Counted from the first letter of the stretch, positions 9,832 to 25,000 are shown. The stretch is 64,000 nucleotides of DNA from Ophiura sarsii (GCA_035610835.1 CM069442.1:1116001-1180000); one strand, 5' to 3'. Notes: generated by a model not told the origin, from the sequence alone. Made by a program: numbers and translations.

Positions 9832-10056
9832 TCAATCATCGCTTTTTGAAGCAGATTTTGACTTTCTCTGATGATTCGACGATGTAGAAGCGGTTGACTT
9901 TCGTTGATGATGAGATGATTTGGAAGTAGATGACCTTTGATGAGTGAAAGTTGAGGTAGAAGCAGCTGACTCATATTGTTGACGAAACGCTGATGCGGCA
10001 GCTTTCCTCTTCTTTTTCCGTAGTTTAGTTTCTTTGGCTAACTCTTCATCCGGATC
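9832..10056 (-). CDS. DDX49: DDX49 exon 12 (last coding exon)
   Basis: Acceptor TTTTATAG, then [20 protein letters not shown] (residues 429-448) and a Ser/His/Lys-rich tail to residue 502, TGA at 9834-9832. The basic block is a likely nucleolar signal. The tail is low complexity, so it is expected to diverge fast. No clear AATAAA signal was spotted immediately downstream. Confidence 0.9.
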   Translation of the reverse strand, partial: DPDEELAKETKLRKKKRKAAASAFRQQYESAASTSTFTHQRSSTSKSSHHQRKSTASTSSNHQRKSKSASKSDD

Positions 10057-13000
10057 CTATAAAAGAACAATGTAAAGATCAAACCATTACAATCAGGAGA
10101 GGGGGTTTTAACCTCACTTAACCTAACCCTACTACCCCATACAGAACTACACGTCCAGCAGCACTTCTAGGCATGCACACGTAAGTTCTATCCCATGGTG
10201 CACTAAGATGGTCTAGGAAAATTTAGCCTAGGAGCCCCAGCACTCATGGTGTTGCGGTTGTGTGACTCGCCTGTCACTCTGGCGACCTGGGTTCAATCTC
10301 CCAGAGCGTCCCATTTAACCCCTTTCCCTGTTCTTCAGTCATTCTCCACTGTTACGCTTCTAGTGCTAGGGTTATTACAGCTCTTGTTTGCAATTCTTTA
10401 AAGAATGAGCCCCGCCATGATCAGTTTGTTCCAGAACGACTGCCTTGCACCAGTTCACTTGACTACAGAGGGAACAGAGTTAACATGGAGAAATTCCAAC
10501 CTTGGGGAATTCCCTAAGGAACTGGTCGTCTAGAACAGGGCTCCCTTTAACTTAAATATATTGACATTGGTGGACAATTTGTGATGACAATTACGCTTTC
10601 CTATCCTTTGATGCTGAAGTGTATGAATTTAAAAAAAAGATACATGAATCTTTAGAGCTGCAGTCTGCTATTTATTCTAAGAGCCCCGAATGCTAAATAA
10701 TACTGCACTCTTGGCTCGTCCAGGCCGGATATCATGTGCGCTGGAAGATCTTAAGATTGTTCAAGCTGCCTCCTTTGTCTCATTCTTTTTTCGGTGTAGC
10801 ATTTTTAATTGTTAATCCACAATATTGTGAATTTATAATTTAAAGTTGGAACTAAACTGCTCAGCAAAGTTCGGAAATTTGTTTGCAATCGCCAATTCTT
10901 TTTATATTTTGTGATATTCATATCGTGGTTCATATCAATGGAAAACTAATGAGTTCCTCTTTCTAACGATACCTCATTCAAAGCAATCACTTATTTTCAA
11001 TGTTTAGCCACCTGCTTGAGAATGTGGGGCGGTCTCATTCAAAATGTGACTAAATTCACCACTATTTTGTGCTCAAAAGAACAACGCACTGTTCAAGTAC
11101 CCTGCTTAAACGACTTTTTAAATTTTTTTTAAATAACTAGGGCTGTGTAAGTACCCTGCTTAAACGGCCATTTTCAATATTCAAAAGTTGTTTAAGCAGG
11201 GTACTTGAAGAACCCCCTTTATAAACAATCTTTTAAACAACACTGTGTTGTAGAGAGATGCTCTATTGACTTTTGAGGACAAAATAATGATGATTTTGGA
11301 ACAGATTGAGACCTCCCTTTATTATCAAGCATGTGACTGAGCTCTGAAAATGAACACATCAGCGCAACACAATATGAACATATCCCCCCCTTTTTTTTAA
11401 CAGTTTATATTTTTAGAGTTAATAATATTTAGGTGTCATACAAACCTTTCCCTCCAATATTTGTTGTTTCCTCTTGTTGATATTTTTCTTTTCTCCAAAG
11501 TCCATTTCTTCAAGTTTCTGTGAATGAATATGGAAAACATATAATTAACACCAAAAGAAAAGAACTACGATAAAAATGTTCATACCCAAAGTCCAGTCAC
11601 AGTATCAGAGATACAACCAACTAACCAAACTTGAGACTAAAATACCTAAACATAATATCCACTGCACCATTGTGCAGGGGAAGCAGTAAGGCCCAAACGT
11701 TGGGGGTCTTTTTTTTTCACCCGCCATTGAGTAAAGATGACTTGCTATAGTCTATTGGCCATCACGGGACAGTGATATAACAGTGTATTCTACTAATTGC
11801 AGCACATAACGTGCGCGCCTACTCACTTAATTTGGAGCTGATAAAAATTATAGTAAAAATATATAAATTTAGTTTTACAGACTTGGTCCTGGTTTCAAAG
11901 AATCAGGACTTGATCAGTAGTATAGCACTCTATACTGCTCCATTGTGAAAATAAAACAGGACAGGTTATGTGCAGGGATGCAAGTGGGTGATTGATACAT
12001 TTCCTGAACTTTTTACGCGAGGTTGGTCAGATGGCCCGAGCATTTGCGAGCGGCATCAATCTTTTATGAGGGCTCGTCTTGGGAATAAGCTACAGGGTAT
12101 CACCAAAAAAAAATACCATGTTTGTCTCTTTTATACTGAAATATCATCATCTGATTCCGGAAATGCAAAATCTCCTTTCTTCCAAAATTCCAGGTTTTGC
12201 ATCGCTGTATGTGGGTTTAACGGCCACTTACATGGTAATCAATAGACATGACAAAATACTATTAAATAGAACATCAAGTATTCTATATATTTGCTTACCA
12301 TCTCTGCATGGCTTTTAGCTAATGCCACCTCATTGAGTATGGGTAACACGTCACTCTCTTCTACACTATAGTCTGCTAGTTTGGTATCTGCAGTAAAACA
12401 AAACCCAAAAGAAATAGGGGAAAAGGATTAACATTCCAACAACAATGAAGGAGATAAGTTGAAAGATATTCAATCTGATGGTCAACTCTCAAACAAATTT
12501 TACAGACACCGATTTTTGAAACAAAATGGAAACGCATGCCTAACTGAAGGGTTTCCTGGCACTGGCCCTCGCGCACGTGCTAAATAATGAGTGCGTGGTC
12601 GGTAACATTCTTGATGCCGTAGACACATTTAACTTATCTGATCTCAAAAATATTTGTGTTTTGTTTAGGTATTTCCTAGCACTTTACGTGTAATTCTATT
12701 GACATGGGTAAATGTTGTAACTTGGCTTCACCAAATTATTCTGAATACCCAGATAACACACAACCTGTGCACACTTTTCCCCCTGCACCATAGACACAAA
12801 TTATTTTCAGCTTGAGAATCAGCCCTATCAATATTACTTATTAGTTCTTCCAAAAGAAATTAGTATGATCTTGTATCCAAAATGGCTGATGTTGCCACAC
12901 ACGAGGATCCAAAATTCATATTGTTTCAATTGAACAAGAAAGCACACCAACTTGTTTTAATAATAATAATAATAATAATAAACCATGCTTATTAAGCGCA

Positions 13001-16000
13001 CTCCGTCGCAAGACCCCAGTGCGCTGAACAAAAAAGTACAAAATATGATTAAAGATACAAAACATTATAAAGTCATTTGCTGAAAGAGGTGAGTCTTGAG
13101 CGAGCTCTTGAATTGCTGCAGTGATGTGGCATTTCTAACATGAGATGGGAGCCGGTTCCAGAGTTCAGGAGATGCATGAGAGAATGATCTTTGGCCGTAG
13201 GTGACAGTGTTAGTTTTCCTCCGTTGTAAGATGACAGATGCATTTGACCTAAGAGTGTGTGTGGGTTCCTTGATGGAAATAAGGTCGCATAAGTACTTTG
13301 GAGCCTGGTTATTTAGTGCTTTGTATGTCAAAAGCATAAGTTTAAAAACAATACGGCTCTCCACAGACAACCAGTGAAGATCTTTTAACACTGGGCTTAT
13401 ATGTACACGCTTCTTTGTCAAGGTTACCAACCGGGCAGCGGCATTTTGGATGCGCTGTAATTTGCTTAATTAAGAAGCTGGAAGTCCATATAATATGCTG
13501 TTATTTGAGTCCAGACGAGAAGAGACAATGCACTTTGAATCAATCAAATGCTTATACTTACTTATTCTTTGTTCAACAGCATACACAAGCTTGACATCAA
13601 ACTGTGTTACAATAGTGATAGCCATGCCCCCACGACCTGTAAACATAAAATAACAAATAATGTTTTTTAAATAAACTTGTTTTCTGTTTATGGTTATGAT
13701 TGATTGGTTATATTACAAAATCAATGAATGGGTGCGAAGCAAAACATTCAAAAACAAACTACATGTTGGATTTTAATATCCAATTCATGTGAAATGTTGC
13801 AACTCCCTGGGAGTGTTTTGGGGTGTGAATATGAGGATATGGAGATGTGTGCCAACAAATACGGTCACCTTTTTTAACAAATGATCATTTTCAAATAAAA
13901 CCTGTTGGTTTTTTTTCTCAAAATGTATCAAAAATTGAAGAAATTCTGGCTCAAAGGTTAACATTATGGAGCTGAATTCTTCCCAAATTCTGTGTATTTC
14001 AGGGTTCATTTTAAGTTTGCTAGTGCAACTCACTACCACAAAAGTTTAGAGTGACGTAGATATAAATATATTCCTAATTCACAATGAGATAACAAAAAAG
14101 AAAATCATGTTCTACGGGCCTGACTGACCTATTTTTTTAAATTTGAGGACATCTGGTTTTTGTTGTTGAAATTTTGATTTTTGTTGTTGTTATTGTTAAT
14201 GTTTTTAACTTTGATCGAATAAAAAACACACCAAACAAACACAAACGACCCAACCTGAGGTTCAATTCGCCAAAAGAACCATTATCATTGTCTCCGTAAA
14301 GACAAAAATAACGGGATGAGAATTGATGCTGAGCATCAACACACACTTACCGGCCCTGGCTGTTCGGCCAACCCTGTGTATGTATTCTGTGGGCGACGTT
14401 GGCACATTATGGTTGATGATTACTTGCACTGTAGGGATGTCAAGACCGCGACTGGCTACGTCTGTTGCTACCAAGATACGCACTTGGTTGGATTTGAACA
14501 TCGCTAAGGAGGCAAGCCGAACCCTCTACAGAACAAAGAGATTGTGTAAGAAAATATCAAATTTAAAACAAATATGCTAAACGAAGTTCAGATACAATTG
14601 GATAAGCACTCAAGAAGAAAAAAACACCTTTTTAAAAAATCAATTTTCACAACCCATGACAGACAGCTGGGGTCCAGCTTCTGGATAACACAGATATTTG
14701 TAGACTATACCAAGTTCTGTTGCAACGGTCATAAACAGTTGTGTCTATGCATGTATTTATACATCATGTATTGACATTATGCCAATAGGTAGCCAACCTT
14801 TAAATAGAGTGCTCAATGCCGTAAGCCTAGATCATGAACTCCGTAAATTGATCTAATTTCTGCAGTGACTCTATTTGACAAATCAAGCAATAGAAAACAC
14901 ACTCTACCATTCAGACATTGAAATCAAGCGCATTCTGAACAGAGAGTTGACTGATCAGCTAGCAATGCTGTTTGGGATGTCATTGAGTTGTATGGAACAC
15001 TGTGCACTATCTCAAGCCTTCAGGCATGTATTCATGCATTGGGTATCACACACATTGTCTATGCGAAGCAAACACTAATCAACGATATCCAATAGGAAAC
15101 TCAATTTGCTACACCTTTAATTTTCATTAGGGGTAGGTCACTTAAAATATCATAACTTTAAAATTATCCACTCAATTTCTATGAATCAAATTACAGGGAA
15201 GAAATCCGCTCGCACATTTTTTTGGTATACATTATTGAATTTGAATTAGCTGTCATGAAAGTATCTGGTCAGCAATGGCAGCACAGGGTAGGAAATTCCC
15301 CCAGTCACGACCTTTGACCCCCCCCCCCCCCCCCACTAGCCAGTTCAAGCCCCACCCAATTTTGTACCCCAAACAATGTTGTATAATGTAATCAGAAGGC
15401 ATCCCAAGTGATGTCATTACTAAACTTGAATTTCAATTGGTCAATTGGGGGGGATAACGTGTCCTCTTCTTTACTAAATTACCTCAGAGAAATCTGGAAT
15501 ATAAAAACAAATAAATTGATTGTTGCCTTCTTCTTTTTTCCTGGAACTTTATGGTTTTTATTGACTAGTGGGTTATTTCACAACTCACCTGTTTCACCAT
15601 AGAATGCAATGAAGCACACTTGAATCCAAGTTCTCTCAGCATCATGGATAGCATCTGACAATATCTAGAAACACAAAAGTAGAGTGATTCTAGTTGTAAA
15701 TTTACCAGCTTGATTGAACATCTGTGCACCTATATATTCCTGCTACTTAGAATAGGTGGTTTTGGGGAAAAAAATTGTATTTACTATATCACAGCAAAGA
15801 TATCGAGACCTGATTATCAATTAGTTGAGAGATCCTCAAGGATTTCCAACCCACTTGCGTGAGCTAGGTCACTTTATCCAAACTCCTCTTGGAATGTCTT
15901 CAACAAATCTTTAACTCTTGACACCCTCTGTCCCTATAAGGGCATAGTTTTCTTGTGATAAAGAGTTCAAACTGGGCTGAAAATAAAATAACAATCATTA

Positions 16001-19000
16001 CATTTCAGGGATGCAAGTCGGTGATTGATCAATTTCCTGAAGCTTTTAAAAAAATATAAATTTCCGGATTTTTTGGCCTAATTTCAGGAATTCCAGAAAT
16101 TTCCGTAAGTCTTGTATCCCTGAATTTTCACTATCACCATTGACAAAGTCTGCAAAACCCACCAAAGTAACTTATCCTTCCGTTTTTTATCTCTATAGAA
16201 CTTACTTGCATGTGCTTGTGAATATCATGACAGACTTCTCCTGTCCCTCTTCCTGGAAGGTCTTCAGTATGTAGACGAGATAGGCGTCTTTGACTTGCGC
16301 TGGTACCAACACATAACGCTGATCTAACTGCTCCACAGTGGCTACTCTGCAATGACAGTAAACAACCACGTATGAAGAGCATTACCATGATAACCTATTA
16401 GACGTTCTATGGGCATACTGACTACCAGTGGCGGCAGGAGCAATATAATTAAGGGGTAAGGGCCCAAATTTTGTTTTATAATGTTGAAACAATTTGGGCA
16501 AACAATTGTCAGTTTTTTAAACTAAAATGGTCCAGAAAAACAGCTAATTTGTGTAAAGCACGCACAGGTGGGAAATGTTTGACACTAGTATGGTTCAGTG
16601 TGAAGTTAAAACATGTCACCTGTCAGTTTTTAGTGGGGGATGTCCCTCCCACATTAGCCGCCTATGCCGACTACTTTGAATTGAGTTATTCGGAATCATT
16701 TCTAGAAAAATGTGCTCTTAAAATAGGGGGGTCACAACATTGCTCTTTACATTCTTGCAAGTTACTGTACACAATTACTATATCAATATTGTCAATGTAA
16801 TGTCTATAAACAGCCTTCTTCAAATTGATTTTAGGCCCATAGCACTACTACTTGGGACTTTGTTGTCAATATGAAAAGTGTTTGTACAAAGCAGATCTAT
16901 ATTTTAAGATTTATCTCCAGGGGGTCACACTCCTTTATAACAAGGTTATGCTAAAATAACGTTTTAACTCACTTAATATCAATGTTTTGAAGATACCAAG
17001 CTTAATATCATTGTATAATTTCGAAGCTTGATATATTACCATTGTATTGGAAACAAAAAAAATCACCTAATTGTAAAGGCTACATGCCGAAATTATGCAA
17101 ATATAATGCAAAATTATTCAATTTTACTATAAACTGGTATTTGCCACAGACCCATCTGAATTTTGATTGAAAAAATGAATTCTACGTCAAAAAAACATTA
17201 AAAGGGTAATTTACACAGCTCAAATCTGTTAACTATCGCCATTATAAGGCTTTTACTATTTCATTATGCAAATTAGGCTAATTAAATATGCTAAAATCTG
17301 AAAGGTGCATTTACCGAAGAATAAGCACTATTTTGACCTTAAAAATGAATTCTACACCCAAAAAACCTTATATGGGTCAGGGATATGTTTCAATTCCCTG
17401 ATTTTGTATGAAATATAGCCTTCGCATATTTAATGAGCTGGACTTATTCAAATTTATTGGAGGAATGTTGGTTGACAGAGGCATTTTCGGACATTTTGGG
17501 GCTTTTTGACATGCTCTCACACAGAAACACTGTAATTTCAACCTTTCATGTCAGCAGAAATGTAAAATATTCAAGTTACACTCCTAATATATGTTATTTT
17601 CAGACTTGTAGGGTACCAAGACTTGATTTTATGACATTTTTAAAAATAAAAATCTGCAAAACTGCCAAAATTGGCCCTTTTTCGCAAGAAATTGGGTCAT
17701 TTTACGAAACACATTTTTGGTCACAACGCAAGAAATAATGCTCCGATTTTGATGATTTAAACAGTATTTTTCATTTCTGCACAAGTTTTAACCAAAGAAA
17801 ACAGAATGAGGCCCCAAAAAGCATTTTGAAATTTTCCTTTGACCCCCCTACTTAAAATGTGGCATCGTAAAACTAGTAAAATATTAGCTATAGTATTTCT
17901 GAGTTACAATATTGATGAGATACTCGCAAATTGTGGGAATCATTTGACAGATAAGATTTTTTCAAATTCTTCAGCACAAATCTACTTGGATTTGCACAAT
18001 TATACCCACAATAAAATAAATGGCCATGGGGAAAAAATGGATAAAATGTTTTGCGAATTGAAGTATGAAATTATGAACTTACTCTGCTTTTGAGTGCCAA
18101 AAGAAAGGTTTTGCCATGGACATTTTCCTGAGTTCTTTCATGGTGTCTGTGATGGTCGCACTGAATAGAAGGGTCTGCCTCTTGGCCGGCACGGCTTCAA
18201 ATATGACGTCCAGGTCGGGACCAAAGTTACCCTCTAATAACCTGTCGGCTTCATCTAGCACCTATTTTAAGAGGAAAATGGAGTGTTTCAAAATCAAATG
18301 CGACTACTGTAAAACCAGAAATGTTCGCGTGCATTTAAATTTCGCTAATTTCGAGAGGAGTATTTACTCACGAACATTTCATGCCACAAATATTTCCAAT
18401 CTACCTTGTAGCAGTGAATTGGAAAGTGACTCCAAAGTTTACATTCGCGAAATTGTCATGCCATGAATTAGGCCAGTGTTGCTGATTCGTGAAATGTTAA
18501 ACTCTTGATCATTACTGGTTTTACAGTATTCAATACAGGCATGAGAAGAAAAAAAAAACCACTGAAAAGGTGAGAAAATGGGCTAGAAATTAAAAGATTA
18601 AATGACATTAAAATGAGTTTACAACATGCTTTAAAAACTGTTGGGGTCAAATTTACAAAAATGTTTTCATTGTATGCTTAAATCGCTGTCTGTGATGACT
18701 TACCAGATATTTGTTTTCATTGTATGCTTAAATCGCTGTCTGTGATGACTTACCAGATATTTTCATTGTATGCTTAAATCGCTGTCTGTGATGACTTACC
18801 AGATATTTGATTGTATGCTTAAATCGCTGTCTGTGATGACTTACCAGATATTTGTTTTCATTGTATGCTTAAATCGCTGTCTGTGATGACTTACCAGATA
18901 TTTTCATTGTATGCTTAAATCGCTGTCTGTGATGACTTACCAGATATTTGATTGTATGCTTAAATCGCTGTCTGTGATGACTTACCAGATATTTGTTTTC

Positions 19001-22000
19001 ATTGTATGCTTAAATCGCTGTCTGTGATGACTTACCAGATATTTTCATTGTATGCTTAAATCGCTGTCTGTGATGACTTACCAGATATTTGATTGTATGC
19101 TTAAATCGCTGTCTGTGATGACTTACCAGATATTTGTTTTCATTGTATGCTTAAATCGCTGTCTGTGATGACTTACCAGATATTTTCATTGTATGCTTAA
19201 ATCGCTGTCTGTGATGACTTACCAGATGTTTTCATTGTATGCTTAAATCGCTGTCTGTGATGACTTACCAGATATTTGATTTTGCTCAAGCTGAATGTAT
19301 CGTTACTCTTGAGATGATCTGCAAGTCGACCCGGAGTTGCAATGACAATGTGAGGCTTTCTGGACAATTCAATCGCTTGTTTTACCATATCTGAAAAAAA
19401 TCATCAGAATGATATGCTATTAATGATAGAAAGAATTAACACACTGAAAATAATTGTCTTCCTACAAATTGCTGAAAGTGCAGATTTTTAAATCATGATT
19501 AAAATGAGAGAAATTTAGATGCAGCATACCTTCTTAATTAGCCTGTTTGAAGATCGGATGACCCAATAGGATGGCAGTACTTGGAATGGGCATTTTCTAT
19601 AGGAGAGGGCGAACACGTCCGTGTGGGTCAAACCCGAAAAATACAAAGAATGTGCATTCGGGTGTGCATTGTCATAAGTCACTTAGCTATATATGTTGTG
19701 TCACATGGATTTTGAAGCCTCTGTCAGGTTGGATTGACTTTTATAAGCGCCCTCAATAAGGGCTGTGAGAGGCAAGCCTCAAATTAAGCAGGAGCTGGGA
19801 GGTGTTTCTTTACCCCTGGTTGCCAGGTTTTAGCACCTGGTATTTTTGAAATTAAGTAATAGACCAGGAGCTACCTTTTTATCAAAAAAAGTTACCAAGT
19901 AGGTCCTGGTTCACATGCGTAATTCAAGGTGTGGTGAAAGTATTTGCCATGTACAGTACCCCATGTATGTTTCTGCAGGAAGGCAAATGATATTAAAACT
20001 TGGTTTACAGCATGCGTTAATAACTTACCAACCCCTCCAACAACGACACAGTCTTTGAGACCCATTGGTTTACCAAGTACTCTGAACTGGTCTGCGATCT
20101 GATAAGCTAATTCCCTGTATGGAAAAATGGAGATAGAAACCAATTGAATAACATTAATTTGCACTGGATGTTTCAACACTTGGGCTCACACGATGTGAAT
20201 CTTTCTACGATCATTTTTATATACAAGAATATTATTATTACCTTGTTGGTGTCATAACCAGACAGTAAATTCCATACGGATCTTCACTAAGTGTTTGAAT
20301 TATTGGCAGTGCAAAGGCAGCTGTTTTACCACTCCCTGTCTTAGCACATCCGATGCAATCTTGACCTGTATGAAAACACACACAGAAATATAACGCTAGT
20401 AAATAAAGACCAAGGAAAGAGGAACAACTCTGTTCTACAGGGGGGGGGGGGCATGCATACAAAGTGCCTGTAAGCCCTGTATGTCCGCGCCTTCCTATTA
20501 GACTTGAGGGAGCACGCAACTAATTAGCTCCCCATAGGCTTTACACACAAATGTCTGCTCTGCCTATTAAAACCATTCTATTTCAAAACTCCACCGGTCA
20601 ATTTTTGTGAAAATGTGCAATCTTATGCCATGAACGCTTATTTATAACATATCTGAATATCAAGTTATCTGTCACATTTTTCAGTAAATGCCGTTGAATT
20701 GGGAAGTATTAATTTCATCACCTAATTTTCAGTCCTCAGGCTGGGATGCACGGTGGCGGTAAATCGGCGGATAAAATGATAATAAAACTCAAATCATCAC
20801 GTTTCTTTTACAAACTTCACGTACATATTCCACACAACGCATACATGTACATGCAACATTCGAAAGGACATCACCAGCTAATGTGTCGATTTCGCACACT
20901 CTTTGTGCTTAATAGGAACTATTGGCAGCAATTTTTTGCCGGAAGTAGATTTCTGAGACTGAGTTAGTTGTGTGCGCCCTTTAAGAACACATGTTTGTTC
21001 AAAATCATATAAATCTTATACCATTGTTTTAAGTGTTAAATTTTAAGTAAAAACGCAAAATCTTATAAAATTCTGAAATTCCGTTTTAGAGATATCGCCA
21101 TACGTACGGTAAGCGTAAATTTGTATTTTGTCAGTTTTGAGTTGTTGTTTTTTAAAACTCTCCACGCGGCGCGTGGAAGATGTGCATTATGAAGTGCTAT
21201 CTTCAGCTAATGTGTCGATTTCGCACACTTTTTGTGCTTGATAGGAACTATTGCTGTACTCAATTTTTTGCCGGAAGTGGATTTCTAGACTGAATTAGTT
21301 GTAAGTTGTGTGCGCCCTTGAATTGAATACATGATGATGATATACACTCGTCCAAAGAAGTTCCTTGCCACTCATTGAAGTTCAAATATTGAAGTTCAAA
21401 TATTTCACATAAATATTTAACAGGGTTGTAGCTAGGCCAACTTTTGTGCCAGGTGGCAAAAATGGCGACCGGACGGGCTCAATATTTCGCTATTTGGTTA
21501 CATAACTCTCGCGGCTCAGGGGCCGGGATGTTTTTAGACTTTTTTAATGCACTTTGAGGGTTCCTGCCACATCATTTCTTATTTTATGAGGCAGTTTAAT
21601 GATTTTATCCACAAATAGTTTAAAATAAATTTTAAAAAAATTGTGTTTTTTATTTGTGCCAGGCGGCCTAGCCCAGTGCCAGGCGGCCCACCCGGCGTAG
21701 CTACAACCCTGATATTTAATATAAATTAAACAATTGCATGTCAAAATAAGCAGACAATAATTCTCTATCATGTCTGTATGAAATTAAGATGTACACATTC
21801 ATGCATGGCTGAGCACATTCATTAAGCAATGGTAAGGTTCATATTGTGTTCAATTTCAATCATTCACATTAAGGCATAGTAAAAAAAATTACATGTTTCC
21901 CGTCCGGACTTTTAAAAAAAATAGGGACAGCGGTCCCAAATAGGTCGTCCGTTTATATGGGTAGATTAAAAACAAGGTGGATCTCAAACCACAGGCATCT

Positions 22001-25000
22001 AGAAAGAAAGAGGTTAGACCACTAGCCGATCCAGGATATAAAAAATAAAATAAACATCCTGGAGTTTGGTTGCAATTATACTTCACCTGTTTAAATGTAA
22101 TTAATTTTACATATGCAGCTAATTTTACATCTTGACCTCATATGACCTTTGACCTTGGTATGTGACCTTTGACCTAATTAACATATGAATGTTTCCATGT
22201 TGCATCCCTGACCCAAGTTTGGTTGCAATTGGTCATTGTATGGAAAAATGAACAAGAGACAAAAAAAATGAACAAGAGACAAAAAAAAGTGTACTAAATT
22301 TTACATCTTGACCTCAGATGACCTTTGACCTTTCTATGCGACCTTTGACCTCATTAACATATGCGGGTTTCCATGTTGTATCTATGACTGAAGTTTGGTT
22401 GCAATTGGTCATTGTATGGAAAAGAAATGGAAAAATGTAATCAATTTTACATATGCAGCCATTTCTACATTTACATCTTGACCTCAGATGACCTTTGACC
22501 TTGGTATGTGACCTTTGACCTCATTAACATATGAAGGTTTCCATGTTGTATCTATGACCAAAGTTAGGTTACAATTGGTCATTGTATGGAAAAGAAATGG
22601 ACAAATGTAATCAATTTTACATATGCAGCTTGACCTCGGATGACCTTTGACCTTGGTATGTGACCTTTGACCTCATTAACATATGAAGGTTCCCATGTTG
22701 CATCTATGACCGAAGTTTGATTGCAATTGGACATTGTATGGAAAAGAAATGGAAAAAATGTAATCAATTTTACATATGCAGCCATTTCTACATTTACATC
22801 TTGACCTCAGATGACCTTTGACCTTGGTATATGACCTTTGACCTCATTAACATATGAAGGTTTCCATGTTGTATCTATGACCAAAGTTTGGTTACAATTG
22901 GTCATTGTATGGAAAAGAAATGGACAAATGTAATCAATTTTACATATGCAGCCACTTTTACATATACATCTTGACCTCGGATGACCTTTGACCTTGGTAT
23001 GTGACCTTTGACCTCATTAACATATGAAGGTTCCCATGTTGCATCTATGACCGAAGTTTGATTGCAATTGGACATTGTATGGAAAAGAAATGGACAAAAC
23101 AAAAAGTGTATACCAAATTGTTGAAAAAAGTGTATACCAAATTGTTGACACACACTACACACACACACAGACACACCACACACACACAGACTACACACGA
23201 AGGATGCTGCCATAAGGTCTCTTCCTACGGACGACCTAAAAAGGAGGAGGGAGGGTCTTACTATTTACTATTTTCCCATTTTTTGCTATTTTTTTTCAAG
23301 ATGGCCGCCAAGTCAAAAGTGACCAACTGACTGTGTTGCAGACACTCCTAAACAGGATTTTCCTCTCTAATTGCCAGAGGAATACAAAATATGAAAAGGA
23401 TTACCTAATATAATACTAATAGAGCCAAGTACACATTGTTTCTTTATGTTTTCTTCATTTTTCAGGTTGAATGAGGAACAAAACATCATTGATCGAAAGG
23501 ATGTAGGCCTACATGTATTGGTCCCCATGGTACTATTTCAATTGAGAAGCCATGTCAATAATTCCGTGAACATGCTATGAAATGATACAGCATTTCTATT
23601 ACACCTGCCATTCCTATGGGCAAAGGATCAATTACTAAAAATAAAAAAATGAAAGAAGAAAAAAAATTGGAAAAAAAAAAAAAAAATCGGAAATAGTAAA
23701 TAGTAAAAAATACGAGGCGGCGGCCAAAAAGGAGGCGGGCGGGGACGGGAAACATGTTTATTTTTTTACTAGGCCTAACATCTTGGAACACATTATTCAA
23801 TCATCGCCACATCATGGATCACCTGGACAAACACAAAGTCTTATCAAACCATCAACACGGCTTCCGCCAAGGAAGATCATGCGACTCACAACTATCAGGC
23901 TTGATCGACGATTTACCCAAGATCCTTGACAACAGGAGCCAAGTAGATCTAATCATATTGGACTTCAGCAAGGCCTTCGACACAGTTCCCCACCAGAGGC
24001 TTCTACAAAAACTCAAAAATGTCGGCATAAATACCAGCCTGCTGGACTGGATTGATCACTTCCTCACATCAAGACACCAACAAGTCCAGCTAGAGGGAGC
24101 ATCCTCGCCAGAATCGCCAGTAACATCAGGTGTACATGTACCTCAAGGGACTGTGTTGGGGCCTTTGCTCTTCCTACTTTATATCAACGATTTGCCTGAT
24201 ACCGTGTCATCCAAAGTAAGGCTGTTTGCAGATGACTGCATATTATACAGAGAAATACGTCACCAAGATGACAGCAAACTCCTTCAACGCAATATTGACC
24301 TGTCTGCCAATGGGAAAAGACCTAGCAAATGGCGTTTAACTCGACCAAGTGTTACTCCATGCATGTCACACACAAAACCAAGCCCCTCACTTTTGACAGC
24401 ATGAATGCCAGCGTCCTCCAGACTGTTGACCACCAACCATACCTGGGAGTAAATATAAGCAGAAACCTTGACTGGGCCTGTCACATCAAGCATGTTACCC
24501 ACAAAGCAAACAAAGTGCTAGGTCTCTTGAGAAGGAACATCTACTCGTGTAGCAAAACAGTAAAAGAAACCACCAAACTCTTGTGCGTCCAAGATTAGAA
24601 TACTGTTCAACCGTACGGGACCCCCACCATGAAATCAACAAGGCCTCCCTCGAGAAAATACCACGCCGCGCAGCTCGGTTTGTCCTCCGTGACTACAGAA
24701 GAAAATCAAGCGTCACAAACATGCTCAGCGATCTCCAATGGGAAACCCTCGAACCAAGTCTCGACTGATAGCCATTTTTAAAGAAATACACAAAATATTG
24801 CCATCAAATGTAACACCGCACCGAAACCAGGGAACCCTTGTCACTAGAAACCTCACCAGACCTCATCTACTTGAGATGCCACCCTTCAACAAAACTTGTT
24901 ATCAACACTCTTTCTACCCTAAAACAATCCGCGAATGGAATCTCCTGCCACCAAACATCAGGTCAATAACAGACATTTCTGCCTTCAAGAGCGCACTCTC

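Larger units (their letters stand above)
10057..11445. other. DDX49 intron 11, with a possible tRNA-derived SINE and hairpin
   Basis: About 1.4 kb of intron. It contains a tRNA-like segment near 10,225-10,330 and a GTACCCTGCTTAAAC hairpin near 11,095-11,210 (listed separately). Nothing else coding is recognised. Confidence 0.7.

Noticed and set aside
10225..10330. Functional tRNA gene
   Set aside because: A B-box is present but a full cloverleaf with anticodon arm and matched acceptor stem could not be drawn; a SINE is more likely.
18661..19281. CRISPR-like direct repeats
   Set aside because: Units are contiguous, with no unique spacers, and the host is a eukaryotic gene. It is a minisatellite.
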